Numbered from the stretch's first letter, positions 1-8,189 are shown. The stretch is DNA of 10,492 nt from Candidatus Nitrosopelagicus sp. (GCA_012964965.1 DTTB01000057.1:1-10492), one strand, 5' to 3'. A program made the numbers and translations. The notes: generated by a model not told the origin, from the sequence alone.

Positions 1-102
1 TCCTGCAGCATAGGCGTTGCCGCCAAAGCCGGGAACCGATAAAAGTGTGACTGCCATGAATGCTATAGCAATGGAAGTCACCGTATATCCACGAGAATTC
101 AT
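1..102 (-). CDS. Secreted or surface protein, N-terminal fragment (runs off the window)
   Basis: Read on the minus strand from an ATG at 102, an open frame of 34 codons continues without a stop to the window edge. The peptide has the layout of a Sec signal peptide. It begins with a short polar start containing one arginine (MNSRGYT), followed by a hydrophobic stretch at about residues 8-24 (alanine, isoleucine, valine, leucine). A proline/glycine-rich break and an alanine-x-alanine-like end (NAYAAG, residues 29-34) then give a plausible cleavage site around residues 32-33. Many thaumarchaeal exported and surface-layer-type proteins begin this way, but only the leader is visible, so the mature function is unknown. 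The gene is divergent from the RNA polymerase operon. A TATA-like element sits about 26 bases before the ATG and no Shine-Dalgarno sequence is seen, which suggests a leaderless or very short-leader transcript. Confidence 0.7.
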   Translation of the reverse strand, partial: MNSRGYTVTSIAIAFMAVTLLSVPGFGGNAYAAG

Positions 103-124
103 TATTCTAGGCTTAGATTGAGTC

Positions 125-133
125 CTATTTATG
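125..133 (-). promoter_or_regulatory. Possible TATA box for the divergent secreted-protein gene
   Basis: On the minus strand this reads CATAAATAG, centred about 26 bases before the ATG at 102. That is the usual archaeal TATA-to-start distance and would give a leaderless mRNA. A second AT-rich TATA-like stretch further upstream (about 160-173) is an alternative and would give a leader of about 40 nt. In such AT-rich sequence the assignment is tentative. Confidence 0.35.
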
Positions 134-275
134 TTTCTTTATTACTTCTTTTTCATATGGCATAATATAGAATAATAAAACTTCAAAGTCCACAATATAC
201 GATCCGCTTTTTTAATGTCATAAACCTTCATTTCCAGTTTTACTTGTTGAGCAAAATGTGGTTCTTTTCGATTGA

Positions 276-335
276 AAAATTTGAAAATTTCAAAAAAAAT
301 ATGCTAAATATATATTAACCCAGACTTCAAATTTT
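276..335. repeat. 10-bp inverted repeat bracketing the rpoH TATA box
   Basis: AAAATTTGAA at 276-285 is the exact reverse complement of TTCAAATTTT at 326-335, with 40 bases between the arms. The putative rpoH TATA box (304-318) lies between the arms, and the right arm falls where transcription would be expected to start. A second overlapping dyad, TTTGAAA-A-TTTCAAA, occupies 280-294. The arms could be operator half-sites for a dimeric regulator. The base composition is very AT-rich, so chance is a real alternative. Confidence 0.4.
304..318 (+). promoter_or_regulatory. Probable TATA box of the rpoH-rpoB-rpoA operon
   Basis: CTAAATATATATTAA is the clearest TATA-like element before rpoH and is preceded by an A-run that could include a BRE. 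With a usual spacing of about 25 bases, transcription would begin near 335-340. That leaves a leader of roughly 50-55 nt before the ATG at 392, enough to hold the Shine-Dalgarno sequence seen at 380-384. Another AT-rich stretch at about 347-360 is a weaker alternative because it would place the start at or after the Shine-Dalgarno. Confidence 0.5.
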
Positions 336-379
336 GTGGTTGTATTGTTTATTCTTATATCCATTTAGTGTTATCTTCC

Positions 380-384
380 GAGGT
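380..384 (+). promoter_or_regulatory. Shine-Dalgarno sequence deciding the rpoH start
   Basis: GAGGT lies 7 bases before the ATG at 392, a good distance for ribosome binding. It lies inside the extra codons that would be read from the upstream in-frame GTG at 368, so it favours ATG 392 as the real start. Confidence 0.65.
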
Positions 385-391
385 ATTTGTG

Positions 392-643
392 ATGGCATCT
401 AAAAAGAAAATAATCATTGTACGTAGTCATACTTATGTTCCCAAACATGAGATAATGACAAAAAAAGATAGTTTGGAGGTATTAGAAAAATATCATTGTA
501 AACCAACTGAATTACCATTAATTTTAGTTAATGATCCTGCAATTATGAGGCTTGGAGTAAAACCGGGTGATATGATAAAAATTACAAGAAAAAGCGCAAC
601 TGCGGGTGAGAGCTTGTATTATAGATATGTGGTTGAAGCATGA
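392..643 (+). CDS. rpoH: DNA-directed RNA polymerase subunit H (RpoH, Rpb5-like)
   Basis: This small subunit of the archaeal RNA polymerase corresponds to the C-terminal assembly domain of eukaryotic Rpb5. It sits at the jaw of the enzyme where downstream DNA enters. The 83-aa product shows the family pattern: HTYVPKHEIM (about 13-22), an LP-x-x-L-x-x-DPAI segment (41-51), GVKPGD (55-60) and a C-terminal YYRYVV strand (76-81). The family is usually about 75-90 aa. An in-frame GTG at 368 would add eight residues, but the GAGGT at 380-384 and the lack of family similarity before about residue 8 favour ATG 392. It is the first gene of the polymerase operon. Its stop codon overlaps the rpoB start (ATGA, 640-643), implying translational coupling. 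Confidence 0.93.
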   Translation: MASKKKIIIVRSHTYVPKHEIMTKKDSLEVLEKYHCKPTELPLILVNDPAIMRLGVKPGDMIKITRKSATAGESLYYRYVVEA

Positions 644-3600
644 CTGATACTACAAACAAACGTTGGGCTATTATCCAAGATATTCTGACAAAGGAAGGAA
701 TTGCTAGACAACATCTTAATTCCTTTGATGAGTTTTTACGAAATGGTCTACAGGAAATTATTAATGAAGTTAGTCAGATAGAAATTGAAAACGCAGAGTA
801 TCCTTACAAAATTCAACTAGGCAAGATTAAACATACACAGCCAAGAATGATGGAACTTGATGGTTCTATTACACACATTACCCCAGCAGAAGCACGTCTA
901 CGTAATGTTTCATATGTTGCGCCTTTGCAGTTAGAAACAAGTATTATTGAAGATGGAAAAATCTTAGAGACTAGATTCATTCACATCGGTGATATTCCCG
1001 TAATGGTAAAATCAGATGCTTGTATTTTACGAAATTTTTCAGAACAAAAACTAATTGAACATGGTGAGGATCCGAGTGATCCTGCTGGTTACTTTATCAT
1101 TAACGGTTCTGAACGAGTAATAGTTGGATTAGAGGATCTGTCATATAACAAAATAATGGTTGACATTGAAAAAGTGGGTGGCAAAAAAGTTTTCAAGGCA
1201 AAAGTTTATTCTTCAATTGTTGGTTATCGTGCAAAATTGGAGCTGATATTAAAAGACGACGGACTTGTTGTTGCGAAGATACCTGGATCACCAGTTGATA
1301 TTCCGATAATTACTTTGATGCGTGCTCTTGGATTAGAATCTGATAAAGAAATTTCAGGTGCAGTATCTTTAATTGATGAAATTGAAAGCGAACTTGAAAG
1401 TTCTTTTGAAAAGTCAGATATTGCAACAACAAAAGATTCTATCGTGTATATCAGCAAGAGAATAGCACCAGGTATGTTAGAAGAATTCCAAATTAAACGA
1501 GCAGAAACTCTATTGGATTGGGGCTTACTTCCTCACTTGGGTAAGCAGTCAAGTGATAGAGCGGAAAAGGCACAGTTTTTGGGTGAAGCAACTTGCAAAC
1601 TACTGGAACTAAAACTTGGTTGGCTTAAGCCAGATGATAAAGATCATTATGGTAACAAAGTTATCAAGTTTGCAGGACAAATGTTGGCTGATTTATTTAG
1701 AACTGCATTTAGGAATCTAGTTCGAGACATGAAATACCAACTTGAACGTTCTGGTCAAAAAAGAGGAATAAATGCCGTTGCCGCCGCAATTCGTCCTGGA
1801 ATAATATCTGACAAATTGAACAATGCCATTGCGACAGGAAACTGGGGACGAGGAAGGGTTGGAGTTACGCAGTTACTTGATAGAACAAATTACTTGTCTA
1901 CTGTAAGTCATCTACGACGTGTACAATCACCTTTGAGCAGAACTCAGCCAAACTTTGAGGCTAGGGATTTACATTCTACGCACTTTGGAAGGATTTGCCC
2001 CAGTGAAACACCCGAAGGCTCGAATTGTGGGCTTGTTAAGAATTTGGCTTTGTCTGCAATAATCTCTGTCAATATATCATCAGAAGATATTGTTGAAAAA
2101 TTATATGAAATCGGGGTATCCCATTTTTCGGATGTAAAACCTGATGTGCAAAGAGACGGCGCTAGAATTTTTGTTGACGGAAAATTGATAGGTTATTTCA
2201 ATGATGGTGAAAACTTGGTTAAAACCTTACGTGAACTACGCAGAACATCGAAGATTCACTCACATGTTGGAATATCCATACACCAACAAGACCATACAGA
2301 CGCTACAAAAAGATTATACATTAACTGTAATGCAGGACGTGTTTTACGACCACTTATTATAATAAAAAACGGCAAATCATCACTTACACCAGACATTCTT
2401 GATAAAATATTAAAAAATCTTCTTTCCTGGATCGACTTGGTTCGTATGGGCATAATTGAACTTGTAGATGCAAACGAAGAAGAAAACTGCTTTATCATAT
2501 TTGATGAAAAGCATGCAAAAAAGGCTACTCATCTTGAAATTTTCTCTTCGGCAATTTTAGGAGCCGGTGCATCAATCATCCCATATCCTGAACATAATCA
2601 ATCACCAAGAAATACCTATGAATCAGCAATGGCAAAACAGAGTCTTGGTTTTTCTACTCCAATGATGAATACCAGTACTTATGTGAGACAGCACTTTTTA
2701 TTATATCCGCAAACCCCCATTGTCACAACAAAAGCTATGGGTCTTCTAGGTCTGGATAAAAGACCTGCTGGACAAAACTGTGTAGTTGCTGTATTACCAT
2801 TCGATGGTTACAACATTGAAGATGCTATTGTTATAAGTAAAGCTTCAGTGGATAGAGGATTAGGACGTACATTCTTTTATAGAATTTATGAAGCAGAAGC
2901 AAAACAATATCCTGGTGGAATGCGTGATAATTTTGAAATTCCCAACCCTGACGATAATATAAGGGGTTACAAGGGCGAAAAACCATATCGTTTATTGGAA
3001 GAAGATGGAATTATTGCTGCTGCATCCAATGTTGTTGGTGGTGATATACTCATCGGTAAAACTAGCCCACCTAGATTTATGGAAGAATACCGTGAATTTG
3101 AAAGCAGTGGACCATATAGACGAGATACGTCTGTGTCTATTAGACCATCTGAAACAGGTGTTGTTGATACTGTTGTTATGACTCAGTCAAACGAGGGTGG
3201 AAAAATGTTTAAAGTTAGAGTAAGAGATTTGCGTATTCCTGAAATTGGAGACAAATTTGCTTCACGTCATGGTCAGAAAGGTGTACTGGGTCTATTGGCA
3301 AAAAGTGAAGACCTACCTTATACTGCTGATGGAATATCACCTGATGTTCTCATCAATCCTCATGCATTTCCATCAAGAATGACTGTTGGTATGATGATGG
3401 AATCAATTACTGGTAAGGCTGCTGCATTGCGAGGTAGTAAATTTGATGGTTCTGCCTTTGTAGGCGAAAAATTGGATCAGGTAAAAGATACTATGAAAGC
3501 AGCAGGGTTCAAGTATTCTGGTAAGGAAATAATGTATGATGGTAGAACTGGTAAACCATTACCTGTTGAAGTTTTCATTGGAGTTGTTTATTATCAAAAA

Positions 3601-3984
3601 TTACATCATATGGTCGCAGATAAGATACATGCACGTTCACGTGGACAAGTCCAAATGCTCACTAAACAACCAACCGAAGGTAGGGCACGTGGAGGAGGAT
3701 TAAGATTTGGCGAAATGGAAAGAGATTGCATTATCGCCTATGGGGCATCTATGATTCTCAAAGATAGATTGCTTGATGAATCTGATAAAGCTGATATATT
3801 TGTCTGTGAAAGATGTGGTCTTGTTGCATATCATGATGTTAAACAAAGAAGGTATGTTTGCAGAGTTTGTGGCGATAAGGGAAAAATAAGTTCTGTATCT
3901 GTTGCATATGCATTTAAGCTGCTATTGCAAGAGATGCAAAGCCTAAACATCACACCACGTTTGATGATAAAGGAGAAAGTATAA
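640..3984 (+). CDS. rpoB: DNA-directed RNA polymerase subunit B (RpoB, unsplit)
   Basis: This is the second-largest subunit of RNA polymerase, forming one side of the active-site cleft. At 1114 aa it is a full-length single chain; many euryarchaea carry it as B' plus B''. Visible landmarks, in order, are the fork/lobe region with SETPEGSNCGL (455-465), an SPRNTYESAMAKQ segment (655-667), and the GYNIED motif (723-728), whose E727-D728 pair lies next to the catalytic magnesium. Further on are the nucleic-acid-binding GDKFASRHGQKG motif (870-881), and a C-terminal zinc site C1056-x2-C1059 with C1074-x2-C1077 that packs on the clamp. The start ATG overlaps the rpoH stop by four bases, and the TAA stop shares its last base with the rpoA ATG. 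No frameshift or missing catalytic residue is visible. Confidence 0.97.
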   Translation: MTDTTNKRWAIIQDILTKEGIARQHLNSFDEFLRNGLQEIINEVSQIEIENAEYPYKIQLGKIKHTQPRMMELDGSITHITPAEARLRNVSYVAPLQLETSIIEDGKILETRFIHIGDIPVMVKSDACILRNFSEQKLIEHGEDPSDPAGYFIINGSERVIVGLEDLSYNKIMVDIEKVGGKKVFKAKVYSSIVGYRAKLELILKDDGLVVAKIPGSPVDIPIITLMRALGLESDKEISGAVSLIDEIESELESSFEKSDIATTKDSIVYISKRIAPGMLEEFQIKRAETLLDWGLLPHLGKQSSDRAEKAQFLGEATCKLLELKLGWLKPDDKDHYGNKVIKFAGQMLADLFRTAFRNLVRDMKYQLERSGQKRGINAVAAAIRPGIISDKLNNAIATGNWGRGRVGVTQLLDRTNYLSTVSHLRRVQSPLSRTQPNFEARDLHSTHFGRICPSETPEGSNCGLVKNLALSAIISVNISSEDIVEKLYEIGVSHFSDVKPDVQRDGARIFVDGKLIGYFNDGENLVKTLRELRRTSKIHSHVGISIHQQDHTDATKRLYINCNAGRVLRPLIIIKNGKSSLTPDILDKILKNLLSWIDLVRMGIIELVDANEEENCFIIFDEKHAKKATHLEIFSSAILGAGASIIPYPEHNQSPRNTYESAMAKQSLGFSTPMMNTSTYVRQHFLLYPQTPIVTTKAMGLLGLDKRPAGQNCVVAVLPFDGYNIEDAIVISKASVDRGLGRTFFYRIYEAEAKQYPGGMRDNFEIPNPDDNIRGYKGEKPYRLLEEDGIIAAASNVVGGDILIGKTSPPRFMEEYREFESSGPYRRDTSVSIRPSETGVVDTVVMTQSNEGGKMFKVRVRDLRIPEIGDKFASRHGQKGVLGLLAKSEDLPYTADGISPDVLINPHAFPSRMTVGMMMESITGKAAALRGSKFDGSAFVGEKLDQVKDTMKAAGFKYSGKEIMYDGRTGKPLPVEVFIGVVYYQKLHHMVADKIHARSRGQVQMLTKQPTEGRARGGGLRFGEMERDCIIAYGASMILKDRLLDESDKADIFVCERCGLVAYHDVKQRRYVCRVCGDKGKISSVSVAYAFKLLLQEMQSLNITPRLMIKEKV
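3971..3975 (+). promoter_or_regulatory. Shine-Dalgarno-like sequence for rpoA inside the rpoB end
   Basis: AGGAG ends 8 bases before the rpoA ATG at 3984 and lies within the last codons of rpoB. Together with the one-base stop/start overlap (TAATG), it suggests both ribosome re-initiation and fresh loading at rpoA. Confidence 0.5.
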
Positions 3985-6900
3985 TGTCTATTGAAATAAT
4001 AAAATCTATTGATGGGATTAAATTTTCTGTTTGGTCTCCAAACGAAATTAGAAAATATTCTGTTGCTGAAATTACTGCACCGGAAACTTATGATGAAGAT
4101 GGGATGTCTGTACAAGGTGGATTAATGGATGGTCGACTTGGAACTTTAGAACCCGGGCAAAAATGTCTAACTTGTGGTAATACATCAGCTAGATGTCCTG
4201 GTCACTTTGGGCATATTGAACTTGCAGAGCCAATATTACATATTGCATTTATTGATAATATTCGCAAGTTATTATTGTCAACGTGTAGGTCTTGTTCTAG
4301 ATTACTAATTCCTGAAGAAGATCTAGTAAATTTTACAGAAATTAAAAAAAATAAGGCTGCGTATACCATATTCTCACAGAAACGTATTCCAGAACAGATA
4401 CTAGATAGGGCAAAAAAATCAAAAGAATGTCCACATTGTGGAAAGGTGCAATATGAGTTAATTTTCACAAAACCTACAATCTTTATAGAAAAAACTGAAC
4501 TTGGCGAAAATAGATTATTACCAATTACAATAAGAGAACGATTTTCACAAATTACCGATGCGGATCTTAATTTACTTGGTTTTGATCATACTACTGCAAG
4601 AGCAGAATGGTTTATTTTACAAGTCTTACCTGTACCTCCTGTTACAGTCAGACCTTCCATCATACTTGAAACCGGAATTAGATCCGAAGATGATCTAACT
4701 CATAAAATGGTAGACATTATTAGAGTAAATCAGCGGCTTAAAGAAAGCAAAGAAGCTGGGACTCCTCCACTAATAGTTCAAGACCTTGTTGACCTGCTTC
4801 AGTATCATGCCACAACTTATTTTGATAACGAGGTTTCAGGAATTCCACAAGCTCATCATCGTTCTGGCAGACCACTAAAAACGTTAACCCAGAGGCTGAA
4901 AGGTAAGGAAGGTCGTTTTAGGGGTTCACTATCTGGAAAACGAGTAGACTTTTCAAGTCGAACTGTAATCTCTCCGGATCCTAACTTAGACTTGTCGGAA
5001 GTTGGTGTACCACTGTCTGTTGCAATGAAACTTACAATTCCCGAAATTGTTACGGAATGGAATATTGAAAAACTAAAAAAATTAATTGTTAACGGTCCAG
5101 ATAACTTTCCAGGAGTAAATTATATTGTAAGACCTGATGGGGTTAAAATTAGGTTAGATTTTGTTGAAGATAGATCTGGTATTGCAGACTCTCTTGAGGT
5201 CGGATATTTAGTGGAAAGACATCTACTGAATGGAGATGTTGTACTTTTCAACAGACAGCCATCACTTCATCAAATGTCAATTATGGCCCATCACGTTAGA
5301 GTGCTTCCTGGGAAAACTTTCCGGTTGCATCCTTCTGTTTGTCCACCATACAATGCTGATTTTGACGGTGATGAAATGAACCTTCATGTACCACAAAGCG
5401 AGGAAGCTAGGGCTGAGGCTATCTTATTGATGCGAGTTCAAGAGCAGTTAATTTCTCCTAGATTTGGTGGTCCAATTATTGGTGGACTTCGTGACTTTAT
5501 CACAGGAGCATATCTTCTTACCAAGGATGATACTTTACTGACAAAACAAGAATTTACTAACTATGCAATGCTTGGTGATTATAATGGGAAACTACCTCAA
5601 CCAAAAATTAAGAAGAAAAATGATTTATTTTACACGGGAAAACAACTATTCTCTATCTTTCTTCCCTCTGATTTTAATTTTGTAATGACTTCAAAATGGT
5701 CCAAGGGAACAAAAGGTGCAAAAAAGGATGTTGTAATTAAGAACGGTGAATTGGTTAGTGGTGTAATAGATAAATCATCTATTGGTGCAGAAGAACCAGA
5801 AAGTGTCTTGCATAGAATTGCAAAGGACTATGGTAATGAACAGGCTAAAAAATTTCTAAACTCTATTCTTATTATAATTAAGCAGTTTATCACCCACTAT
5901 GGATTCAGCTATGGTTATTCTGACTTGGAACTTTCAGATAAAGACCGAGAATCAATTATCAGTGATATAAAGCAAACTTATGACAAAGTTTACGATATCA
6001 CCGCCCAACTCAAAAAAGGTATGCATAAACCACTAAGGGGAATGACTCCTGCAGCATCAGCTGAGGCTTTAATCACTCACGAGTTAGCTGAGGCAAGAAA
6101 ACGAGCAGGTATTACTGCAAATTCAAATCTTGCGGATGATAATGCGGGTAAAATTATGGCAACTACTGGTGCTAGAGGTTCTGACTTGAATGTGGGTCAG
6201 ATGGCTGGTGCTTTGGGTCAGCAATCAAGACGTGGAAAAAGATTACACACAGGTTATTCCAATCGTACTCTTTCTCACTTCAAAGAACATGACGATAATC
6301 CGGATTCTCATGGATTTGTGAAATCTAATTTTCGTGATGGTTTGTCAACCTTAGAATTTTTCTTTCACGCTATGGGTGGTCGAGAAGGACTTGTAGATAC
6401 TGCAGTAAGAACCCAACAAAGTGGGTATATGCAACGAAGATTAATCAATGCGCTTGAACACATTAGGCTAGAATATGATAGTACTGTAAGGGATCCACAC
6501 GGACATATTATTCAATTTTTGTATGGTGAGGATGGTATAGATGTAGCAAAGAGCGATCATGGGGAGGCCTTTAACATCAATCGGTTAATAGAATCCAAAG
6601 CAATTGTTGATTCTGGTAGGAAAGCAACTAAGGAAGAGATAAATGAATTGTTCATAAAATATACGAAAACATTCAATCTAAGATTAGCCTCCACTGTAGA
6701 TAATGCATTACAGGCATCTAAGTTAAGTAAAGAAGGAATAGAATTTGTTTGCAAAAAGGGTCTTGATCTATATAATAAATCTAAAGTTGAACCCGGACAA
6801 GCTGTTGGTATTGTTACAGCACAATCTATCGGAGAGCCCGGTACACAAATGACACTTAGAACTTTTCATACTGCAGGAATTGCGGAAAGAAATGTTACTC

Positions 6901-7775
6901 TTGGACTCCCAAGAATTATTGAATTAGTTGATGCACGAAAAAAACCTGCTACACCTACAATGAATATTTACCTTGATAATAATTCAAAATCTTCTAAAGA
7001 AAAAGCATTTGAAATAGCTCAAAATGTATTAGAAACAAAAGTACGAGATATAATTACAGAAACCAATACTGATTATTCTACTGAATTAATACTTCGTATT
7101 AACAAAGTGAAACTAGGTAGGAGAGGATGTACAATGGAAGATATATTGTCTGCTTTAGAATCCAACAAAAAATTCACTGCTGAATCTGATGATAACACTA
7201 TCATCCTAAAATTAGTTGAAAAATTAGATGCCCCAACTGTAGTCATCTTACGAAACAAAGTGCTGAAAACTACCATAAAAGGAGTACCTGATATAGAACG
7301 TGCGACTTTGAAAGAAGAAAATGGAGAGTGGGTAATCCAAACAACAGGATCAAATCTGGCTAAAGTACTTGAAGTTAAGGGCATTGAACAATCTACTGTT
7401 TGGACAAACAACATATTTGAAATCACTAGTATATTGGGAATAGAAGCAGCAAGAAATGCTTTGATTTCTGAACTTAAATCAACTCTTGAAAACCAGGGTC
7501 TTGAAGTAGATATACGCTATCTTATGTTAGTGTCAGATCTTATGTGTCATAAGGGCTTCTTACAACAAATTGGTCGTCATGGAATTGCTGGATCAAAGGA
7601 TAGTGTTCTTGCAAGGGCATCATTTGAGATAACAGTGCCAACAATTGCAAATGCTGCAAGAATAGGGGAGATTGAAGAATTAAAAGGAATTACTGAAAAT
7701 GTAATAGTTGGGAGCCAAATACCAATTGGTAGTGGGACAGTAGATATCTATATGAAATCTGTCAGCAAAAAATAA
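3984..7775 (+). CDS. rpoA: DNA-directed RNA polymerase subunit A, A' and A'' in one chain (RpoA)
   Basis: This is the largest subunit of RNA polymerase and carries the catalytic site. Two zinc sites are visible near the N-terminus: C61/C64/C71/H74, and C101/C104 with C149/C152. The absolutely conserved NADFDGD motif (457-463) places D459, D461 and D463 as the magnesium ligands. The bridge helix follows around 785-820 (FFHAMGGREGLVDTAV, 793-808), and the trigger loop lies around 935-965 with QSIGEPGTQM and the catalytic-region H962. The C-terminal part continues through the jaw and clamp to residue 1263. In most archaea A' and A'' are separate genes, with the break between the YGEDGID segment (847-853) and the trigger loop. 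Here the frame crosses that region with no stop or restart. This matches Thaumarchaeota and a few other deep lineages. Confidence 0.97.
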   Translation: MSIEIIKSIDGIKFSVWSPNEIRKYSVAEITAPETYDEDGMSVQGGLMDGRLGTLEPGQKCLTCGNTSARCPGHFGHIELAEPILHIAFIDNIRKLLLSTCRSCSRLLIPEEDLVNFTEIKKNKAAYTIFSQKRIPEQILDRAKKSKECPHCGKVQYELIFTKPTIFIEKTELGENRLLPITIRERFSQITDADLNLLGFDHTTARAEWFILQVLPVPPVTVRPSIILETGIRSEDDLTHKMVDIIRVNQRLKESKEAGTPPLIVQDLVDLLQYHATTYFDNEVSGIPQAHHRSGRPLKTLTQRLKGKEGRFRGSLSGKRVDFSSRTVISPDPNLDLSEVGVPLSVAMKLTIPEIVTEWNIEKLKKLIVNGPDNFPGVNYIVRPDGVKIRLDFVEDRSGIADSLEVGYLVERHLLNGDVVLFNRQPSLHQMSIMAHHVRVLPGKTFRLHPSVCPPYNADFDGDEMNLHVPQSEEARAEAILLMRVQEQLISPRFGGPIIGGLRDFITGAYLLTKDDTLLTKQEFTNYAMLGDYNGKLPQPKIKKKNDLFYTGKQLFSIFLPSDFNFVMTSKWSKGTKGAKKDVVIKNGELVSGVIDKSSIGAEEPESVLHRIAKDYGNEQAKKFLNSILIIIKQFITHYGFSYGYSDLELSDKDRESIISDIKQTYDKVYDITAQLKKGMHKPLRGMTPAASAEALITHELAEARKRAGITANSNLADDNAGKIMATTGARGSDLNVGQMAGALGQQSRRGKRLHTGYSNRTLSHFKEHDDNPDSHGFVKSNFRDGLSTLEFFFHAMGGREGLVDTAVRTQQSGYMQRRLINALEHIRLEYDSTVRDPHGHIIQFLYGEDGIDVAKSDHGEAFNINRLIESKAIVDSGRKATKEEINELFIKYTKTFNLRLASTVDNALQASKLSKEGIEFVCKKGLDLYNKSKVEPGQAVGIVTAQSIGEPGTQMTLRTFHTAGIAERNVTLGLPRIIELVDARKKPATPTMNIYLDNNSKSSKEKAFEIAQNVLETKVRDIITETNTDYSTELILRINKVKLGRRGCTMEDILSALESNKKFTAESDDNTIILKLVEKLDAPTVVILRNKVLKTTIKGVPDIERATLKEENGEWVIQTTGSNLAKVLEVKGIEQSTVWTNNIFEITSILGIEAARNALISELKSTLENQGLEVDIRYLMLVSDLMCHKGFLQQIGRHGIAGSKDSVLARASFEITVPTIANAARIGEIEELKGITENVIVGSQIPIGSGTVDIYMKSVSKK

Positions 7776-7852
7776 TTTTATTTTAAATTGTTATGTAAAT
7801 TATATGATAAACCTATAAAAGACCAAAAAATTAAAATTAATACTGTATAGTG
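7776..7852 (+). other. rpoA-rpl30e intergenic region with T-rich tract
   Basis: This 77-nt gap is the longest break inside the cluster. It opens with a T-rich stretch (TTTTATTTT, 7778-7786) just after the rpoA stop, which could terminate part of the transcription as archaeal T-tracts do. It closes with a TATA-like element for rpl30e. No coding sequence or RNA gene is seen in it. Confidence 0.45.
7814..7820 (+). promoter_or_regulatory. Probable TATA box for rpl30e
   Basis: TATAAAA at 7814-7820 is a close match to an archaeal TATA box. The expected start of transcription is about 7840-7848, leaving only a few bases before the ATG at 7853 and no room for a Shine-Dalgarno sequence. This suggests that rpl30e and the genes after it have their own promoter. 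Confidence 0.5.
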
Positions 7853-8164
7853 ATGACAAAACTTTTGGAAAAAGCAATTAAAGATGCAATAAAAAAAAGA
7901 AAGCCTACTATAGGAACAAAACAAGTAATGCATTCTATGAAAAGTAGTAAATTAATTGTAATTTCACAAACTGTCCCTAATGAAAAAACAAAAAAAGTTG
8001 AAAAAAATGCAAAAGACAACAATGTACCTATACTAAATTTTGAAGGATCGTCTGTAGCGTTAGGAAAACTTTGTGGATTGCAATTTAGAGTGTCAGCAAT
8101 CTCACTTGATTCGTTGTCTAATACCAACGCGCAAGCAATTCTAAAAGAATATGAAGCAAAATGA
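7853..8164 (+). CDS. rpl30e: Large-subunit ribosomal protein L30e (eL30)
   Basis: This is a member of the L7Ae/L30e RNA-binding family and a component of the archaeal and eukaryotic large ribosomal subunit. The 103-aa product has the usual length and the family pattern: a basic N-terminal helix, IGTKQVMHSMKSSK (about residues 20-33), a hydrophobic strand KLIVIS (33-38), and a second strand leading to FEGSSVALGKLCG (about 63-75), the signature loop region that contacts RNA. It keeps the classical archaeal position between rpoA and nusA. A GTG at 7850 immediately precedes the ATG, so the start could be one codon earlier. ATG is preferred. No ribosome-binding sequence is visible, in keeping with a leaderless or very short leader from the TATA box at 7814-7820. 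It is somewhat more lysine-rich and divergent than the polymerase genes. Confidence 0.88.
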   Translation: MTKLLEKAIKDAIKKRKPTIGTKQVMHSMKSSKLIVISQTVPNEKTKKVEKNAKDNNVPILNFEGSSVALGKLCGLQFRVSAISLDSLSNTNAQAILKEYEAK

Positions 8165-8189
8165 TTTTACAAAAAGAATTCTATCTAAG

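Noticed and set aside
272..294. Short direct repeats TTGAAAA-T/TTGAAAA as a possible CRISPR-like or iteron unit
   Set aside because: There are only two imperfect copies of 7-8 bases in AT-rich sequence, with no regular spacers. It is mentioned only as part of the dyad upstream of rpoH.
368..391. GTG start adding eight residues to RpoH
   Set aside because: A good Shine-Dalgarno (GAGGT, 380-384) lies inside the extra codons at the right distance for ATG 392, and the added residues do not resemble the family.
1224..1457. Open frame of 77 codons on the minus strand inside rpoB
   Set aside because: It lies fully inside the well-supported rpoB frame, has no recognisable family or promoter, and is a by-product of the opposite strand's codons.
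3831..4115. Minus-strand frame across the rpoB-rpoA junction
   Set aside because: Its cysteines are complements of the zinc-site and coding regions of the real genes. No ribosome-binding site and no family resemblance.
7073..7426. 117-codon minus-strand frame within rpoA
   Set aside because: It is the longest antisense frame but is covered by conserved RpoA sequence and has no independent support.
7837..8127. Hydrophobic minus-strand frame opposite rpl30e, resembling a membrane protein
   Set aside because: The hydrophobicity comes from reading lysine-rich (AAA-rich) codons in reverse as phenylalanine. L30e on the plus strand is well supported.
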